A DNA stretch of 64,000 nt from Beta vulgaris subsp. vulgaris (lineage: Eukaryota > Streptophyta > Magnoliopsida > Caryophyllales > Amaranthaceae). Positions 33,287-45,157 of this stretch are shown here, piece by piece. The stretch is taken from contig NC_079208.1 in assembly GCF_026745355.1 (NCBI RefSeq), positions 54,821,276-54,885,275 on the forward strand. Reading direction: 5' to 3'. The translations under genes and the position numbers were made by a program. Under the pieces are notes generated by a model, which ran no database searches, was not told the origin of the DNA, and saw only the letters and a list, made by a program, of their open reading frames with translations. Each line of letters starts with the position of its first letter. Positions within the stretch are counted from its first letter, which is position 1.

Positions 33287-34530
33287 ATAATGATTTGAAA
33301 TTGGCTAACATGAACCATCATAGTGAATGGACATTGTGACAAATAAATAGTGGAAGTAAAGGAAAAATGACACGTAAGATGCATGCTACAACGCATACAA
33401 GATGCAAGACTTTAGATATAGATATCAATTAACCATAAAGATGGTCCTTCCAACTATTAACTAATAAACAAAGGAGCATAGGGCAACTATAGATAGAATA
33501 ACCATAACCCGCAAATTATCTCCTATGTCTCTCCAACTAGCGATCTACACCAATACAGAATATATTTGACAAAAAAATTGGAAAACAAATGTTACCCTTC
33601 TACCAAGGAAAGGAAGAATGATGTTTTAGAAAAAACACCTAAGAATATCCAAGGTTCAATTATTATATAAGGACAAAGAAGAAGAAAAAAAACCTCCAAA
33701 CAATATGGGTTGATGACAAAACACTACTCCCTCCATTCCATAATGTATGAAGCAATTCAAATATCTAATTCTAAATATTCAAACTTTAGTCGCCTTATCT
33801 TAAATTGCATTTTTAAGTATTGTCACATTTATCTTGAGAGATACTTTTTCCGTAGGAGTAGACTTTTATAATATGTCGCCGAATCTCAAAAGTATTTACA
33901 CTATATACATATTGTTATATTCATCTTGTTTATATACTTCCTCCGTTTTTTTTCAACTCCAATGTAAAAAAAGAGAGGGCCTCATGTGATTGAAGAGAGA
34001 TAGAAACTTAGATATTAGGTCTACGATTTTCCTTTGAAATAAAGATAATCATAACTCTCGGAAAATTTCTCAATCATTATTCAGCAGGGTTTTATAATTC
34101 TTTCAGCAGCCATAGTTCAATAGTTATGCAAGATGAACATAGCAATGCAAAGAAGTCAATAAACTTTCAACAAATCTTACAAAATTATGAGGTATAAAAC
34201 AAAAAGGCATTTGCAAAATTTGACAATTTTTTCAATTATCTTTCCACCCAAAACTGGCACAGGTCACCGTAGCCAAAACATCAGATTAAGTGGTTCCTTT
34301 AGAATGATTCAAAGAGCTGATTCCTCTATTTCAAAGATGACAATCTAGCTTTTATTAAATCAATAAAACCAAGCATTATCAAGCAGTTTCTGACAATAAA
34401 TTCTAAATAAGTATTCAGAAATTTGCAAAGATTTAGGCGCAGGTTTAAAAGAATTCCAACAAAAGAAGTACACAATTGTACAAATCTAAGTAGCACACTA
34501 GCAAATTATGAAAACAAGAGGACATATACA
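33287..34530. other. AT-rich DNA between the hAT element and the 34.5 kb exons
   Basis: Contains ACTCCCTCCATTCCATAATG at 33726 and CTTCCTCCGTTTTTTTTC at 33938, both Stowaway-like left ends without clear partners. It also holds GACTTTAGATATAGATATCA at 33408, repeated at about 37285-37305 in the right arm. No gene recognised. Confidence 0.45.
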
Positions 34531-34533
34531 TAC

Positions 34534-34895
34534 CCTTGACTGCTATCTTGAGTAGGACGTCTTGTCTTGGAATGCCATCTGTTTTCTTTGTTTTCGTATT
34601 CAAAGTTGATGAAGAAGCTACAGTCTGCTCTTAGACATAGGGAAACACAGCAAAATAAGGAATTCTGGAGGTGAATCAAACGACTATAAAGCAGGTGTTA
34701 AATTATTGAACCTGCACAGGAGCTGCCAGAGCAGCTGCCACATCTGCATTCTGGAACAGTTGATACATGTGGCTGCAGAGACGATGATGCAAATCTATGT
34801 TCCGAATCCCCATTCATGTCTAATATTGAAACAACTTCTGAGACAGAAGTGATTCTTTCTGTAGAAGGCCCTAAACTGTCACCACCTGTGGATCT
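34534..34895 (-). CDS. Two consecutive exons of an unidentified gene or gene fragment
   Basis: On the minus strand an acceptor (TTTTTTTGGCGCAG) is followed by an exon from 34895 to about 34711 encoding STGGDSLGPSTERITSVSEV ... PECRCGSCSGSSCAG, ending at a G|GTTCAA donor. A second acceptor (TCTAAGAGCAG) opens an exon from 34628 to about 34534 in matching phase (FEYENKENRWHSKTRRPTQD ... SSQG) with a G|GTATGT donor. Both exons are open and their phases fit, so a real spliced gene is likely ancestral. Flanking exons were not found within 1 kb on either side. The Ser-rich and Cys-rich composition gives no family. May be a live gene fragment or part of the same captured material as the right arm. 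Confidence 0.5.
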
Positions 34896-35491
34896 GCGCC
34901 AAAAAAATTGATTATTCCTCAAAAGACAGTGAATTTATACAGAGATCCATAAAAAAAGACAATGCAAAATATGAATGAATGAACCAGGGCTAACAGAAAC
35001 ATAGTGATTGAACCACGATCATAAAGTAACGATATGACTCAAAGTTCAAAACTGAGATGAAGTATTACAGAACATGCTTTAATTTTCTTTTAATAACATG
35101 AGAGAGCATTCCCTAATGACTTGTTAAGGATGAACCTCCCAAAGTTATCCTGTAGCTACAAGATGAGACATTTTTTAATTGTTCCCCAATTCCTGGCTTC
35201 CTGCTTAGAATTTTTGTTAGGTCTGTAATATATGTGTGGATTTCTTGAGGACAAAGATGAAATAAGGATAGCCAAGTAGCCAACACAGACTTCAATTCTA
35301 CATAGCAAATAGCATTGTACAATCAAGCCACTAAAATCAGGCTCGATAGGAACATAAGACATGCATATTCAATTTTAAAAAAAAAAACTATTCAATGAAT
35401 TAACTCTTAGCCATAACAATGTATACATTGGAAAGCTTTCTTTTTTCATTGATACATGATGATAATGCTTATTTCTCTAACCATACCACTA

Positions 35492-35565
35492 GCAAATTGT
35501 TGACATCCCATAAATCCCAAGTCAGTAAACCATCTGTTGACATCCCATAAATCCCAAGTCAGTTG
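35492..35565. repeat. Tandem 38 bp duplication
   Basis: GTTGACATCCCATAAATCCC AAGTCAGT occurs twice in a row with a few extra bases between. Otherwise 34896-36141 has no recognised gene. Confidence 0.8.
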
Positions 35566-37231
35566 CCCCACATTGAACAAAAGGAGAATGATAAGCAATT
35601 CTTATAACTTCCAAGAGTCCCCTCAAAAAAAAAAAAAACTTCCAAGAGTTACTCCACATTAAACTTTAATTGGCATTATAAGTGGTCCAAACTCTCATCC
35701 ACTGATTAAATAATTCATTCTAACCTTCTGATACTAGAACACCATTACTCGATTTGAGATCATAAACCTCCAGAAAATTGGTCAAATCAACATAAAAATA
35801 TATCCAGAGTATTATACGCATGTATAACATATGATCTTACACATAGAAGTATAGAACACAAAATATAGATTCTTGGGTGAAAGAAGTTCAATCATATACT
35901 TAAATCAAATCTTAATTTTTCAAAAACCCAAAATAAAAAAAATCAGAATCTAACAGCAAAACCTACAACCTAAGAATCAACGAAAATTTTCCAGTAAGCC
36001 CTTAATAATTTAGATCTAATTAACATTAAAATCACATCTTAAACTGCAGAATTTCAAAAAAAAAAAAAACTACTCATGGCTACGCAAGGTTATTATCAAC
36101 ATCTTCAGTAGATAATAGTTTGCAGGCCCTCCTTATTTTCTCAGGCCTATTCATGGCTATAATCGTGATACAACCAATGCATAGTCAGTAAATTCATAGA
36201 ATGGCAAGTAAAGAAAAATCTAGCATATGTTGCACAATCACAGCCTTTCCACAATAAGGTTGAGCAACGAGTTAGGTTGTTAGGACTAACTACTCAGATA
36301 CGAACGAACGAAGCAATGTATGGTCAATATAACCAATACTTTGCTTCTTAATCGACTGGTGGCCAGAAAAAGCTTCACTTGGCTTGCTAGACTTGATCAA
36401 ATGATGTTAATTGCTAAGTGAGCCTTAGCCATATGCAACAATAAGGGCTAGTGTAGCTCAAACTATCAGCTTTCTAAATTCAAAAATACTTTTGTTCCTT
36501 CTATTAAAACAAACAAGGAAACCCAAGCGTACGTTAATGACACAAACATAGAGAACTAATCCCTTCACCAGCTACTTCAAAATTTACAGGACTAAATAAC
36601 AGCAACAACATACAAATAATTATATAATGATGAAAATAAAAAGAACAAAAATTACGGCAGTTTAACAATGTATTTCATGTACTACAAAGGCACAAAAGCA
36701 ATAGACCTACGCTCCACACCAGCCTTGACCTCACCAGTCCATAGTATATTTCCAGTTTCCATACAGTTCATTCCTCCAACAAAAAAAAAAGGTTCAAAAG
36801 CACTTTAACAGGAAAATTATACTCTTTTCCAACCCATCAATTCACCACTTCCCCAAAAAATAAACACACATTTTTACTATATGACAAACTATTTTAGTAG
36901 TTTTTAGCTTGCATTAAAACCAAGTCTCATAAAAATCCTAACTTGCAAAAGAATGCAGGAGATTAACCATGAACTGCATGTTCCTAAAAGCATTCTGAAC
37001 TCTAAAATCTTCTTTACGATACAAATATGCAAGAAAGACACTTTTCTCCTCTGAAGACAAAGCACCAACATTTGAAGGAGCAACAAGCAAGATAGGAAAT
37101 TTAAAACACCATTAAGGGTTAACTGATAGATGTAAAGAGAAAGAAGTAAAACAAGAGGACACATAAAGAACAAGAAACAGAAGGAGGTGTAAAGAAAAAA
37201 AATTATGAGGATAAAAAAATTAAATAAAACT

Positions 37232-37502
37232 TCTCTGACTTGGACTTTTTCAGAACTGACAATGAACTGTTTTTCAGAACAAGATGCGAGACTTTAGATA
37301 TAGATATCAATTAACCATTCGAAAGTACGTCAGAAATTAAACTTACAATACACAATATTGATGGTTGCTTCCATTGTGTCCCCAGTGAGCACCCATATCT
37401 TTATTCCATAAAGTCTCTATACGAGCAGGTACTCCTTGAAGCTTATCTTCAATACAAGTGCAGCGGATCAAAATATGATCTTTTCTATGAGGTAAAACAC
37501 CT
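37232..37502 (-). pseudogene. P4-ATPase (ALA3-like) exon fragment, right arm
   Basis: Minus-strand text after an acceptor at 37502 reads HRKDHILI, CTCIEDKLQGVPARIETL, then after a frameshift IWVLTGDTMEATINIVYC, and further on KQFIVSSEKVQVRE. It lacks the stop found in the left copy, and the KQFIVSSE segment is closer to the family form. About 80 bp of unrelated sequence (37265-37345) splits the TGD part from KQFIVSSE. The shared frameshift shows the fragment was already broken before the duplication. D replaces K context in TGDT (family TGDK). Confidence 0.75.
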
Positions 37503-39045
37503 GCACAATTCAAGAATCAGAGCAATGACTCTGACTCATCAACTAATTGAATATCCACGAAAATACAATTTACACAGAGAGGTCATAGAATGTAAACTAC
37601 TACAAAACCCTAACAAAACCTCTCTCTTACTGTGAATCTGTGATGCAGGATCTGCTACCAATCATTCTTATGACAGCAAATCACATGACCGCAAACCAAA
37701 AAGACAATAACCAGACGAATAACAATACATGACAGAAGTGACAACATCTTAAAAGATATCCAAGTCTACCAACCAATCCAAACCCCCAAAACAGGAACCA
37801 GATGAAAGCAGCAGCCAAACCCGAGTTTGATTGAAGTTATGCAAAGAACATTATAATAAATTTGCAACATGTAACATCACATTTTGATAAAACAGAAAGG
37901 ATTAAGTAGTAATGTATAACCAGAGTTGTAAAATCTGGAAAAAAAATAGTAGAGTCAGCTACTAACCCAACCCGCACCCAAAACTGGAGGACTCAAAACT
38001 GATATGAACAAAAAGTGACCCAATCTGTACTGATCAAAGAAAAACCATGAAGATATGACAATAGAAAAGCCAATACATTAATTGACCATAGACCTGAATT
38101 GAACGAACTCAATGAGATCCAACCTGAAAATAAACTGACCTCGAAGAAAATGACCGGTTTTCCACCTCTATACCACATCTACACTGAACTAGAAAAGGCC
38201 TTAACAACCATAAGAATATCAGTAAGATAACACACGAGAAAAGAAATGCGAAATGATTTAGAACCTGAACTAGAAAGAAACGATGTATCCCTTAAAAATG
38301 GAATGAAATCAATACACTAAGCATGTCATTGATTACAGCCACTAACAGACAGCATTTTGTGATTTTCTTGACAGACCAGAGACTTATTTCATAGACAAAA
38401 TTTAGAGAAATGCATTTCATACATTATTAATTTACTCAATTTTATTATATCGTACTCCTTCTGTCCCCCCAAATAATTTCCAAATTTGTTTTTCCTAACT
38501 CAAACTTCATAAACTTAGACATTCGTCCAACAAAAAAAAATAAAATAACATTCACTAACTGGGTGAATTCAAAATTCCTATCTTAAGATAATAACAAAAA
38601 AGAAACAGATACCAAGTTATCAATCCAACACAGAAAAAGATTGAACAACATAGTAAGTTCAAAAATTCAATCTTAAGATTATTAAAGAAAAAAAAAAGAA
38701 CAAACAAACAAAATTCAGTCTTAATCAAGATTATCAACCATCTTTTATATTTAAAATTATAACTTTTATTTAAAGAGAAAACAATAAATTGTACAGAAAT
38801 ACAGTAATTGTATACAAAATTGATAAGATAAAAACAATTCTTTTAAGTGGAAAATTAACTGAAAACCAACCCATCTTTCATAGATTATCAAGTCATCAAC
38901 CTTATTATCATATATTCGAATATAAAGCACCAATTTTTGAACTTTGTCAGAATATCGTAAAAACCCAGACCTATAACAAATCTCAAAAATTAAAATCAAA
39001 AACATTCTAGATCTACAACAAACAAAATAAAAGAAGGGAAATTAC

Positions 39046-39067
39046 CAAAATCGCCGACATCACACAT
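39046..39067 (-). pseudogene. Possible short first coding exon (right-arm copy)
   Basis: ATG, then Cys-Asp-Val-Gly-Asp-Phe and G|GTAATTTC, the same exon and donor as at 14614 in the other arm. Preceded by a C/T-rich 5' UTR-like stretch on the minus strand (39070-39140). Confidence 0.35.
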
Positions 39068-39317
39068 GATGAATAATATTATTGGGAATTGAGGATGAAG
39101 ATAAAATGAAGTTTATCTTTCTCTCTCATCTTCTAATCGCCGAATTAATGTTTACAGAGAGTTTGAAAGTGCAGAGAGAGCTTTGCATTTTGCAACGGTA
39201 ACTTTCTAAGTTCTAACGGTCGGAATTTTGGGAGAAGATGAGCAGTAGAAGATCTTCCCATTATTCCCTAAAAAAAATCTGCATATTATTGATTATTTAA
39301 GTAGAGGGTTTTTATTT

Positions 39318-39950
39318 ATATGAGTGTCGAGAATTGGTTGGTAAAAAATTAAAAAAAACCCTAGCCTCTCTCTTTCTTTTTTCTCTCTAAAACCCTAGCC
39401 TCCCCTACTTCTTCTTCATCAGTTAGGGGCTGCCATGGATGATTTCATCCATGGTAAACCCCCTTTTTTCCTTTTATTTCAGTTTTTAGTTTATTTTCTT
39501 GTTTTGTTGAATAAATCAGTATCTCTTTATGAGATTTCTTCAAACCCTGTTATGGGGTTTTTAGTCTTTGTTGTGGAGATCTCCTTCTCCTCTATGGGAG
39601 TTGTGATGTGGTTGTTTTGTTTTTAGGTATGAGAAATTGTTCTTGTTGGTTGAAGTTCAAAACTCAACATGAAGGTATTGGAATCTCGGATGCGGTTAAC
39701 ATGGCTCGATCAAGAAGGCTCTTCCCAAACTATGTCAGAATGATAGACTTCCTCATCAATAGCTGTTTGATTCAGCAAATACAAGGGGGCTGCGCTGTAT
39801 TGCTCGATCTGGTTCATTATAGTTTCTTCGAAGACGAATTTGATTTAACCTTGTTTAATTGTATCTTGTTTTTCTTTAATATCTATTGTAGATGCCGTTT
39901 GGCCTTCAATTAATGAAATTTCTCTTTCAAAAAAAAAAAAAAAAAAAAAA
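39318..39950 (+). mobile_element. Poly(A) retroposon insertion (LINE-derived, deleted)
   Basis: A 633 bp insertion in the right arm, flanked by a perfect 17 bp target duplication GTAGAGGGTTTTTATTT (39301-39317 and 39951-39967), ending in about 22 A residues after GGCCTTCAATTAATGAAATT. It begins with an AACCCTAGCC C/T-rich leader and GGATGATTTCATCCATGGTA, a small palindrome. It has a ~100 codon open frame (39608-39913) without recognised domain. Absent from the left arm, so it post-dates the inverted duplication. Structure fits L1-type target-primed insertion of an internally deleted or non-autonomous element. Confidence 0.85.
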
Positions 39951-40389
39951 GTAGAGGGTTTTTATTTCCTAAGTTCTAACTTTCTAAGTTCTAAAAAGGG
40001 TTTCTATTTCATGGGCATGTTGGTAATGTAAATGGGTTCAAAAGAAATCTTGAATATTTATATGACCCATTTAATAATAACCTATTTTTTCTTATTACGG
40101 GATCATGTACTCGTGTTAAATTTTGTCGTGCTCAAGTAATAGAACATAACTAGTTATTAGGTCAGGATTATATCCTGGGCATAGAAAATTTTCATTTGCT
40201 AATATTATATTGAAAATGATAATAAATATAATTTGTCTAGTGGTTAAGACTTTAATATATAACCTTGAAATCATGAAATGAAACCCTATACTATGCAATT
40301 TGTAGTTTTTTACTGTATGTGGATTACATTGAGTAAAAATGTCTTTAGCGAGAGCGGCACGTGGCATCGTTACTCGTTTAGAAATGTCT

Positions 40390-40408
40390 TTTAATATATA
40401 AGTGTAGA
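40390..40408 (-). mobile_element. Helitron-like 5' terminus inside the right arm
   Basis: Minus-strand TCTACACTTATATATTAAAAG, the counterpart of 13929. See that entry: no 3' terminus was found. Confidence 0.4.
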
Positions 40409-40735
40409 TATGGATATTTGTGGGTAGTCGGGGATGAAGCTACTGGGGGTTTGCGGCCTAACTTCGCCGCCCATGTATTTCTAAAGTGACCCTTTATAGG
40501 ATTTTATGTTATATCTTATTAAATTGTCTATATTATTCTTAGGATTTTTATTGGCGAAACATTTTTCATGAATGCAAAAAAAATTCCTTTGATCGCTTAT
40601 GGACTATATCAGCTTTCAGATGTTGTCATTACTTTTCTTTTTATTTTTCTGAACTTGAAATGTGGGGAAGTGTCTCAAAGAAGAAACAAAATATGGTCGT
40701 TGTAATTGGTTTTGTTAATCGAGGATTTGTAAGTA

Positions 40736-41525
40736 GCGGTTTGTCGTAATTATTCAGGTCAAAACACATATATATTTTCTTTCATCAGCTTCAACTTAGA
40801 AGAAGTACATCAATGGCTTTTGCTAGGAATGGTCTTGTATCATGATGATGCTCGAAAATTTTTGGTTCAATAAGCCATATCCTGGATGTGAATGAAGCTT
40901 TTTTAGCGCTCTGATATGCTTGAACTAAATTAAGAACTTACTTCTATTTTGACTTCGCACTGTAAGTGATATTTGAACGTTTTTCAAGTGTTTTTATATC
41001 ATAAATGTATTGTGTTCTTACAATGACTCGACAAGCTAGGTGTTTAATGATTTATTTGACATATTTAATGATTTATCATTTTATTGCGAGTGAACTACTT
41101 GCTACAAGTATTGGACATGGATGTGATGACCCCAATCATTTTGGGGTGATTGTTATGATAAGGGATGTGAAGAGCCGATTAAAGCCTAAGCTTCATATTG
41201 CTTGGATCGGTTTGTAATACTTGCACTCAAGTTCAAGTCAATTCAAGCTTAAGGTTTCAAGTTGATCTCTAATTACACCATAACCTGTGTTTTCTGAAAT
41301 TCGACGTTGCACACCAACTTTTTAAAAGTGACGAGTAATCAACTAATCCCCTTGAACTTTTAAAAGTGACCATTACTTACAATAGAAAGGGAACAACAAT
41401 GATAGCATGCTTCAACGCCTTCAAGTATTGAATTAACTGCTTAAGAAACCATATACTTCTGTTCGCCAACCATCTCATTTAAGATGAAAGAAACTAAACT
41501 CCTTCAAAAATTGAACTCTTCTGTG
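40736..41525. other. No gene recognised
   Basis: AT-rich interval between the right arm and the 3' end of the NT5C-like gene. It presumably contains that gene's 3' UTR near its right end. Confidence 0.45.
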
Positions 41526-42333
41526 TTACAGATGCGACGAAAACATCCAAGATACTAGTTGTTGTTCTACTTCTTCCCCATTATGAACTTTAGTCACAAG
41601 CGGATGTTGACTATTTGATCCAGTTTTGCACCAAGGATAAGAATTTTGATAATCAAAGAGTAGTACTCTTATTCCAACTTCAGCACACTCTAAAGCATAT
41701 CTTGGATTATCATCAATCAACACCTTCACACCCATTGACCTAATAACAACAAATGTCACAAAAGCAATTCATCATTGCTTAGTCTAGGGTCCTCGATGTC
41801 TTCAAAACAAAAACCATAACAAATCTTGATGCATAGCAATGATAGAAGCGAATCTTAAAACCAAGATTCAAAGTGAAAGACCGAAAGCAAACAGCCATAC
41901 ATGCAAATCTCCGACATGTGTTTTGATTCTCCATCTAGAGCAAAGTGATTACCAAAGTGAATTTCCTCAAAGAGTCCTGGCTAATGCTTCTCAACCCACT
42001 CAATAGTGTGATCTTTAATGACATTTTGACGAGACTTGAAAGTACACAAGACTTAACTGATTACAATGCATAATATCCTGAATCTTAATTTAATAAGGTC
42101 GCCGCAAATATATACGTGACAACTAGAAAAGTTGCAAAATCTTGATAACTTGTTCAGGGCCTTTTGAGCTCCCGGAAGAGGGAAAATTCCATTCTTGAAA
42201 CAAGAAGTCTTGAAAAAATCATGAACGCGGATATCAGCTGCACGAAGAAGAAAAGATAAGAGGGTAACCCAATTTTGTCAAGCAATATCATCTAACTTTA
42301 TATAATAAGTGGAACCCGACAATGTGAGCAAAC

Positions 42334-43040
42334 TGTCACGGATGGCATTCCACACCCCCGCAACGTGGCTGGGCAGCGGCAGTGGGCTGGGCGCCCCGCG
42401 CTGGGCCAACGAGGGCTGAAAACGCCACGAGGTGTTTGGTGGGCCAAACGAACTCCAAATGGGCTCAAATTTTGGGGTCCGCTATATTTTGGGCCAATGA
42501 AGATAATGGTCGAGCCAGATTTTTAATTTGAGGCCCAGAAATAGGTCATGGTGCACAGGCATTCTCGGTGGTGCACCGGAAGCTTCTAGAAGGGCCTAGC
42601 AAGGTCTTGGAGATGAGCTTCTAGGCTAAGGTACTTCTAGAATGCATCTAGAGTCTTCCTTGCTGTACATATGAGTTGTAGAGTGTCTAGATTATTCTAG
42701 GCAGCATGTGTGTAGAACCCTCCAAATGAGGAGGTGGAGAACTTTCTAGAAATTAGGGAAAGGAGGGATGGAACCTATAAATAGGCATCCCCATTCATTT
42801 GTACATATCATCCAACACTTGTGATTTTCTCTCAAGCAATCTAAGAGCTTTTCTCTTAAAACCCTCCCTTGTTTACTTACTTTCTCTAAGCCATCTTTTC
42901 CATACTTAGAAATTTTCGTAGCACACTTAGCTTAGCCAAGCTAGCCAAGCCAAGTAGTCGGGTGCCTTGACTTGCCTTCCGACGGGACTGTGAAGCAAGT
43001 AGGTCACGTATAGCGACTAGAAAAGAGTCGGTACGTGACA
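42334..43040 (+). repeat. 5' LTR
   Basis: 707 bp, TG...CA. A TATA box lies at about 42775 (CCTATAAATAGGCATCC), about 30 bp before an expected start and R region. It differs from the 3' LTR at scattered bases and by small indels (for example AAGCTAGCCAAGCC against AAGCC near the end), so the insertion is not very recent. Confidence 0.9.
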
Positions 43041-43042
43041 AG

Positions 43043-43054
43043 TGGTATCAGAGC
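43043..43054 (+). promoter_or_regulatory. Primer binding site (initiator tRNA-Met)
   Basis: TGGTATCAGAGC, complementary to the 3' end of plant initiator tRNA-Met, two bases after the 5' LTR. Confidence 0.9.
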
Positions 43055-43143
43055 AGCGACGATTGTTGGGGCGTTGTCGTTGAGGTTCGGGTGAGGCGTT
43101 GGTGCTGTTGTGTGGACGAAGCTTAAGTGTGGTCGGGTGGGTG

Positions 43144-45126
43144 ATGGCATCGCAAGCGAAGGACAGTGTTGGTGCATCAGGGGTCGTGGATGAGACCCTA
43201 CGGAAGAAGAAGCAAACGACCTCGGAGCTTGATGGTCGTCTTGCAAAGGTTGAGCTCGCAATGGGGGACCTTGTCGACAGCATGGGGGTTGCCGAGCAAG
43301 GCATTGCGGAGCTCAAATCGGGTATGTCGACACTTGAACAGGGTATCGACGGGATAGATAGTCGTGTTCAAGTGGTCGAACTAGGAGTTGGTGCAGCGGC
43401 CACGGAGGCCAAGGAGGTTGTCCAACTCCTCGTGAACGAGGTGGCCGACTCAATTCGGGCGGAGTTGGCGCAACTCAAGGAGAACATTACGGGGCAGCTC
43501 CAAGCCATGAAGGAGCAAATTGATTCGGTCCGGGGGGACCTGAACTCATGCAAGGCGGATGTGACGCTTTGCAAGGTGGCAGTGGCCGGGGGAGCCACGA
43601 TACGGGAAGGACCTCGGATGAAGGTTCCCGAGCCGCCAAGATACGAGGGAAAGCGTGACCCGAAAGCTCTCGACAACTTTCTATAGAGCGTTGAGAGATA
43701 TTTCGAGGCCATGCACGTGGAAGACGATGCTTCCAAAATTTGTACCGCCACCATGTATTTATCGGACGACGCCGTTCTTTGGTGGAGGAGGCGACAAGAG
43801 GATATCAAGAAGGGGCTATGCAGCATTGCGACGTGGGACGAGTTCAAGAGGGACTTAAAGCGGCAATTCTACCCCGAGAATGTCGAGGAGCTTGCAATGA
43901 AGAAGCTACGAGGGCTAAGGCAAACGGGGACGATTCGGGACTACATAAGCCAGTACTCGTCGCTCATGCTCGAGATCCCCGACATGGAGGAAAAGACTCG
44001 CCTCATTTTCTTCATGGACGGTCTGCAAAGGTGGGCGGAGCAGGAGTTGCGGAGACGAGGAGTCAAGACTCTTGCGGAAGCCATAGCCGTGGCGGAGTCC
44101 TTGATCGAGATTCCGAGGGATTCGAGACGGGACAAAGGCAAAAGGGTCGAAGAGGACGACCACGAGGAGGAAGCATCGCTTCAACAAAGGGTCAAGTACG
44201 TGGATAGCACCAAGGACAGGACCCAGTCCAGAGGGGACAGTCGCGACGGAGGTAAGCAACACAAGCCGCTTAAATGTTTTCTTTGCGATGGACCGCATAT
44301 GGCTCGTGCATGCCCGACGCGACAAAAGTTGAGTGCTATCATAGCAACTTTGGGGGAGGAGTCGGCGACAGAAGCGTCGATGGGGGCGATGCGCTTGGGT
44401 GAGGAAGCCCAACTCGCCAATATACGACTCCTTAATGCCTCAGAAGTCGTGGAAGAGGAGCCGATAAGGGAGGCATCCACGACAACTACAGGGACGGGCA
44501 TCAAGCCAGGGGGTAGCTTGATGGTCGTAAACGGGACGGTGAATGAGGTTCACACTAGGGTGCTTGTCGATACAGGGGCAACGCACAATTTTCTTGCGCT
44601 ACGGGAAGCCAAGAACCTAGGTGTGAAGTTCACCAAGGTAGATGGCGAGATGAAGGCCATCAACTCGGGAGCCACGCCGGTGTACGGGAGAGCGTGGAAT
44701 GTTCCTGTCCGCTTGGGGAAGTGGAGAGGAAAAATCGACTTCTTGGTAGTCGATATGGATGACGAGTCCATAGTCCTGGGGATGGAGTTCTTGGACTCTG
44801 TCATGCCGATAAAAATGGGCGATGGTGTGCTAACCATCACAAACAAGGGGAGCGAGTGTGACATCCACCTCGCAAAGGGCAAGGATGCAGACGTGAGGGT
44901 CTCTTCCTTGAAGGCAACATGGGCGCTAAGGGATAAGCGTCCAGGATCGGTCCAGGGACGGATCGAAACCTCGATGCCAAGGGGTAGGCATCAAAAGAAG
45001 CTCCGTGGGACGAGCAACAAGGCGAAGCATGAGAGCCACATGCACGGGACGTCAAGTGCTAGTCGAGGGGAAAGGCGACAAGCACGAGACATGGGCAGAC
45101 GGGACATGCCCGAGGGTCGATCTTGA
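43144..45126 (+). pseudogene. Gag plus aspartic protease ORF with one in-frame stop
   Basis: The likely start is the ATG at 43144 (MASQAKDS...). The N-terminal 180 residues are a predicted coiled coil (LDGRLAKVELAMGDLVDSMG and similar heptads). The Gag domain follows (VPEPPRYEGKRDP, WWRRRQED, WDEFKRDLKRQFYPEN). Next come a zinc knuckle CFLCDGPHMARACP (CX2CX3HX4C) and a retropepsin with VLVDTGATHNFL and IVLGMEFLD. A TAG at 43684-43686 interrupts the frame where Trp is usual in related Gags. The rest is open to the stop at 45124-45126, about 660 codons. The tail after the protease is basic. No polymerase follows. G/C content is visibly higher than in the surrounding host DNA. Confidence 0.88.
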
Positions 45127-45157
45127 CGAGGACGTCAAGAAATTGGGTGGGGGAGAA

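Larger units (their letters stand above)
36142..40735 (-). repeat. Right arm of the large inverted duplication
   Basis: Reverse-complement counterpart of 13602-17375. It is longer because of a 633 bp retroposon (39318-39950) and a stretch around 37265-37345 absent from the other arm. Inner boundary: homology stops just after ATTCTATGAATAT...GCATTGGTTGTAT (about 36142-36205 here). Outer boundary: just past ACAAATCCTCGATTAA (about 40735). The two arms enclose roughly 18.8 kb, of which 10.5 kb is the hAT insertion. Confidence 0.85.

Noticed and set aside
43368..45055. Minus-strand open frames of 60-165 codons opposite the Gag ORF
   Set aside because: Shadows of the GC-richer gag-protease frame; no independent features.
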